Assembly: GCA_934630485.1 (NCBI GenBank)
Contig: CAKTWD010000078.1
Location: 1-7,545 of the forward strand
DNA: 7,545 nt
Origin: an uncultured Eggerthellaceae bacterium
GTDB lineage: Bacteria > Actinomycetota > Coriobacteriia > Coriobacteriales > Eggerthellaceae
Direction: 5' to 3'
Shown: piece after piece, positions 6,808-7,545 of the stretch
How positions within the stretch are numbered: the stretch's first letter is position 1
How the letters are laid out: the number at the start of each line of letters is the position of its first letter
Translations under genes and position numbers: made by a program
Notes under the pieces: model-generated
The model's database searches: none
What the model was told of the DNA's origin: nothing
What the model saw: the letters and a program-made list of their open reading frames with translations, nothing else

Positions 6808-6840
6808 AGCAAGTTAGCCTCGGTGGTGCGTTGCATTCGT

Positions 6841-6856
6841 CCACTATCGCTAGTGG
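6841..6856 (+). other. Small hairpin downstream of the ACT gene
   Basis: CCACTA (6841-6846) and TAGTGG (6851-6856) form a six-base-pair stem with a TCGC loop, 33 bases after the ACT stop codon. No T-run follows, so it is not a terminator by itself. Function is unclear. Confidence 0.35.
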
Positions 6857-6885
6857 GTTGGCTGGGCTGAACCGATTGATTAGAT

Positions 6886-6934
6886 ATACCCGAGGGCGCC
6901 GCGCTTATTGCGGATTTACGCCTTCGGGTATTTT
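6886..6934 (+). terminator. Terminator of the ligase/ACT operon
   Basis: ATACCCGAGGGCG (6886-6898) pairs with CGCCTTCGGGTAT (6919-6931) over 13 positions with a single G-U wobble. The 20-base loop holds an inner stem, CCGC (6899-6902) with GCGG (6910-6913). TTTT (6931-6934) follows, then GCGTTC, so the T-run is short. The 3' location after the operon favours a terminator. Confidence 0.75.
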
Positions 6935-6993
6935 GCGTTCATCTATTCGGGTTAGCATGTATCCGTTTCAATAGATTTAGAAGATGGGTTGTC

Positions 6994-7545
6994 ATGCATC
7001 TTGACGAGATAAGCTGCAACGAGTTCTTCGACGCAATGGATTCGCTGCTTTACTTCACGAACAAGCGTTTCGACGTGGTTAAGGATTACCGTTTCGAAAT
7101 CACCACACAGCTTGACGAGGCGAAGGCGGGCTTGGTTTCCCGCACCCTTTGGGAAAACAGTGCGATTGTCGAGGATTACTGTCGAGTTAATCCCGATCAT
7201 CTTCCTGTGCATCTTATTGACGAGGTACGTCAATGGGAATATGCGTTAAGCGACACCTTCTCTCTTGTGCGTTATCAAGACGGGCACGCGCTGCTTATGA
7301 ATGATGCTGGCGTATTCGCCGTTGCCGGCCTTACAGTAGATCTCGACGATGTTATGGGGCCGGCCCCTGCTTTTGTCCGAACCACGCTTCTTGCTTTCCG
7401 CGGTGTTGTCATTTGCGACGGTTTCCTGCAGGCGTTCGACGCCAACGAAAGTGAGATTTCCGCCATGCAGGACAAATTCGAGGCCAAGGTGTCGAGCGGC
7501 GGCATCGTTTTCGACGCTTCTGCTTTCATTTCCGCGGTGCGTGAG
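6994..7545 (+). CDS. Uncharacterised protein (partial, runs off right edge)
   Basis: The frame is open from ATG 6994 to the last base, giving 184 residues with no stop. I do not recognise a named family. The protein begins acidic and aromatic-rich (MHLDEISCNEFFDAMDSLLYFTN), has a helical region to about 90 including VRQWEYALSDTF, then a strand-rich part with LLMNDAGVFAVAGLTVDLDD and APAFVRTTLLAFRGVVICDG near 101-143. The 'P-x-x-V-x-T-x-LL-x-F-x-G-x-x-x-x-DG' pattern resembles conserved hypothetical proteins of Gram-positive anaerobes, some of which I recall ending in an SEC-C metal-binding motif; the end here is outside the window. No signal peptide or membrane segment is seen. The ribosome-binding site is weak (TGGG five bases before the ATG). 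ATG 6984 is out of frame and gives only six codons. It is separated from the ACT gene by the terminator, so it is probably its own transcript. Confidence 0.8.
   Translation, partial: MHLDEISCNEFFDAMDSLLYFTNKRFDVVKDYRFEITTQLDEAKAGLVSRTLWENSAIVEDYCRVNPDHLPVHLIDEVRQWEYALSDTFSLVRYQDGHALLMNDAGVFAVAGLTVDLDDVMGPAPAFVRTTLLAFRGVVICDGFLQAFDANESEISAMQDKFEAKVSSGGIVFDASAFISAVRE

Overview
The window reads as an ordinary chromosomal stretch of a moderately GC-rich anaerobic bacterium. The gene set (type III glutamine synthetase, a PaaK-type acyl-CoA ligase paired with a double-ACT protein, a threonyl-tRNA synthetase) and the codon use fit an actinobacterial Coriobacteriia/Eggerthellaceae-like host. That placement is an inference from gene content and style, not from a marker search. 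I see no phage, IS element, CRISPR array, tRNA or rRNA.

Layout from left to right. Positions 1-1554 (minus) hold the first 518 residues of a type III glutamine synthetase (glnN), cut by the window edge. A 192-bp divergent spacer separates it from thrS (1747-3510, plus), which ends at a strong rho-independent terminator. Convergent with thrS is a minus-strand gene (3596-4699) for a P-loop ATPase fused to a CYTH-like domain. Directly upstream, in the same frame as that ATPase, lies an XRE-type helix-turn-helix whose own start codon is out of frame by one base at an A5 tract (plus-strand T5 at 4901-4905). Without the shift, one HTH-ATPase-CYTH protein of about 444 residues would result. Its likely promoter has a perfect TATAAT and overlaps an inverted repeat at 4981-5002, a candidate operator. 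Divergent from it, positions 5075-6807 (plus) form a two-gene operon: a phenylacetate-CoA ligase family enzyme and a tandem ACT-domain protein, overlapping by one base. After a second terminator-like hairpin (6886-6934), an uncharacterised protein begins at 6994 and runs off the right edge.

Functionally, glnN assimilates ammonia, thrS charges tRNA-Thr, and the ligase/ACT pair probably activates an aryl or acyl acid produced in amino-acid fermentation, with the ACT protein as a possible amino-acid sensor. The two most noteworthy items are the ThrRS that lacks about 49 N-terminal residues (essentially the TGS domain) while keeping its editing and catalytic residues, and the frameshifted HTH-ATPase-CYTH fusion with its candidate self-operator. 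The rest looks conventional.
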